From contig JBKJUK010000001.1 in assembly GCA_046590705.1 (NCBI GenBank), forward strand, positions 1 to 5,085: a DNA stretch of 5,085 nt, read 5' to 3'. A program made the position numbers and the translations under genes. Source of the DNA: JBKJUK01 sp046590705 (GTDB lineage Bacteria > Acidobacteriota > Thermoanaerobaculia > Gp7-AA8). Positions within the stretch are counted from its first letter, which is position 1. Every line of letters begins with the position of its first letter. Of the stretch, positions 5,045 through 5,085 are shown in pieces. The notes below the pieces were generated by a model. The model had not been told where the DNA came from. It searched no databases and saw nothing but the letters and a program-made list of their open reading frames with translations.

Positions 5045-5085
5045 CGCTTTTCTGGACGGTGCCGAAGATACGAGGAACAGGGTGG

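Noticed and set aside
4936..5085. tRNA or other structured RNA gene near the right edge
   Set aside because: I found no cloverleaf arms or T-loop GTTC motif; the visible stems are terminator-like with 5-base loops.

Overview
The window looks like chromosomal DNA of a Gram-negative, moderately GC-rich bacterium. Acidobacteriota is my best guess: ordinary housekeeping genes are interspersed with dispersed hairpin repeats of the CACAGGCA/TGCCTGTG type, which I recall as common in that phylum. This is recollection, not a search. Nothing marks the window as phage, plasmid or defence island, and I see no clearly new multi-gene system. The most interesting material is in the non-coding DNA.

Layout. 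Positions 1-108 are a perfect palindrome with 54-bp arms and no loop. It cuts into the 3' part of argB and is probably a fold-back artefact at a contig end. From there to 2036 the minus strand carries an arginine-biosynthesis operon, transcribed argR, argC, argB: the arginine repressor, N-acetyl-gamma-glutamyl-phosphate reductase, and acetylglutamate kinase (truncated). argC and argB overlap by an ATGA. In front of argR lies a TTGACT/AAGTAT promoter overlapped by two ARG boxes exactly 21 bp apart centre to centre. ArgR should therefore repress its own operon when arginine is plentiful. The promoter falls so close to the ATG that the mRNA may be leaderless.

Positions 2088-2329 and 4009-4150 are two related repeat elements, each bounded by its own exact 28-bp inverted repeat and sharing an internal segment in opposite orientation. 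They bracket a minus-strand gene (2329-3870) for a secreted M28-family zinc aminopeptidase with all metal-ligand motifs present. The stop codon of that gene overlaps the end of the first element. The second element lies in the divergent intergenic region.

On the plus strand, 4323-4889 encodes a secreted L,D-transpeptidase (YkuD fold) with the HG...SHGCIRM active site, likely acting on peptidoglycan in the periplasm. It is followed by a possible promoter, a strong intrinsic terminator (4960-4984), and a second bidirectional terminator-like hairpin (5020-5044). No gene is visible from 5045 to the end.

The three gene modules (arginine synthesis, exported peptidase, cell-wall cross-linking enzyme) do not obviously work together.
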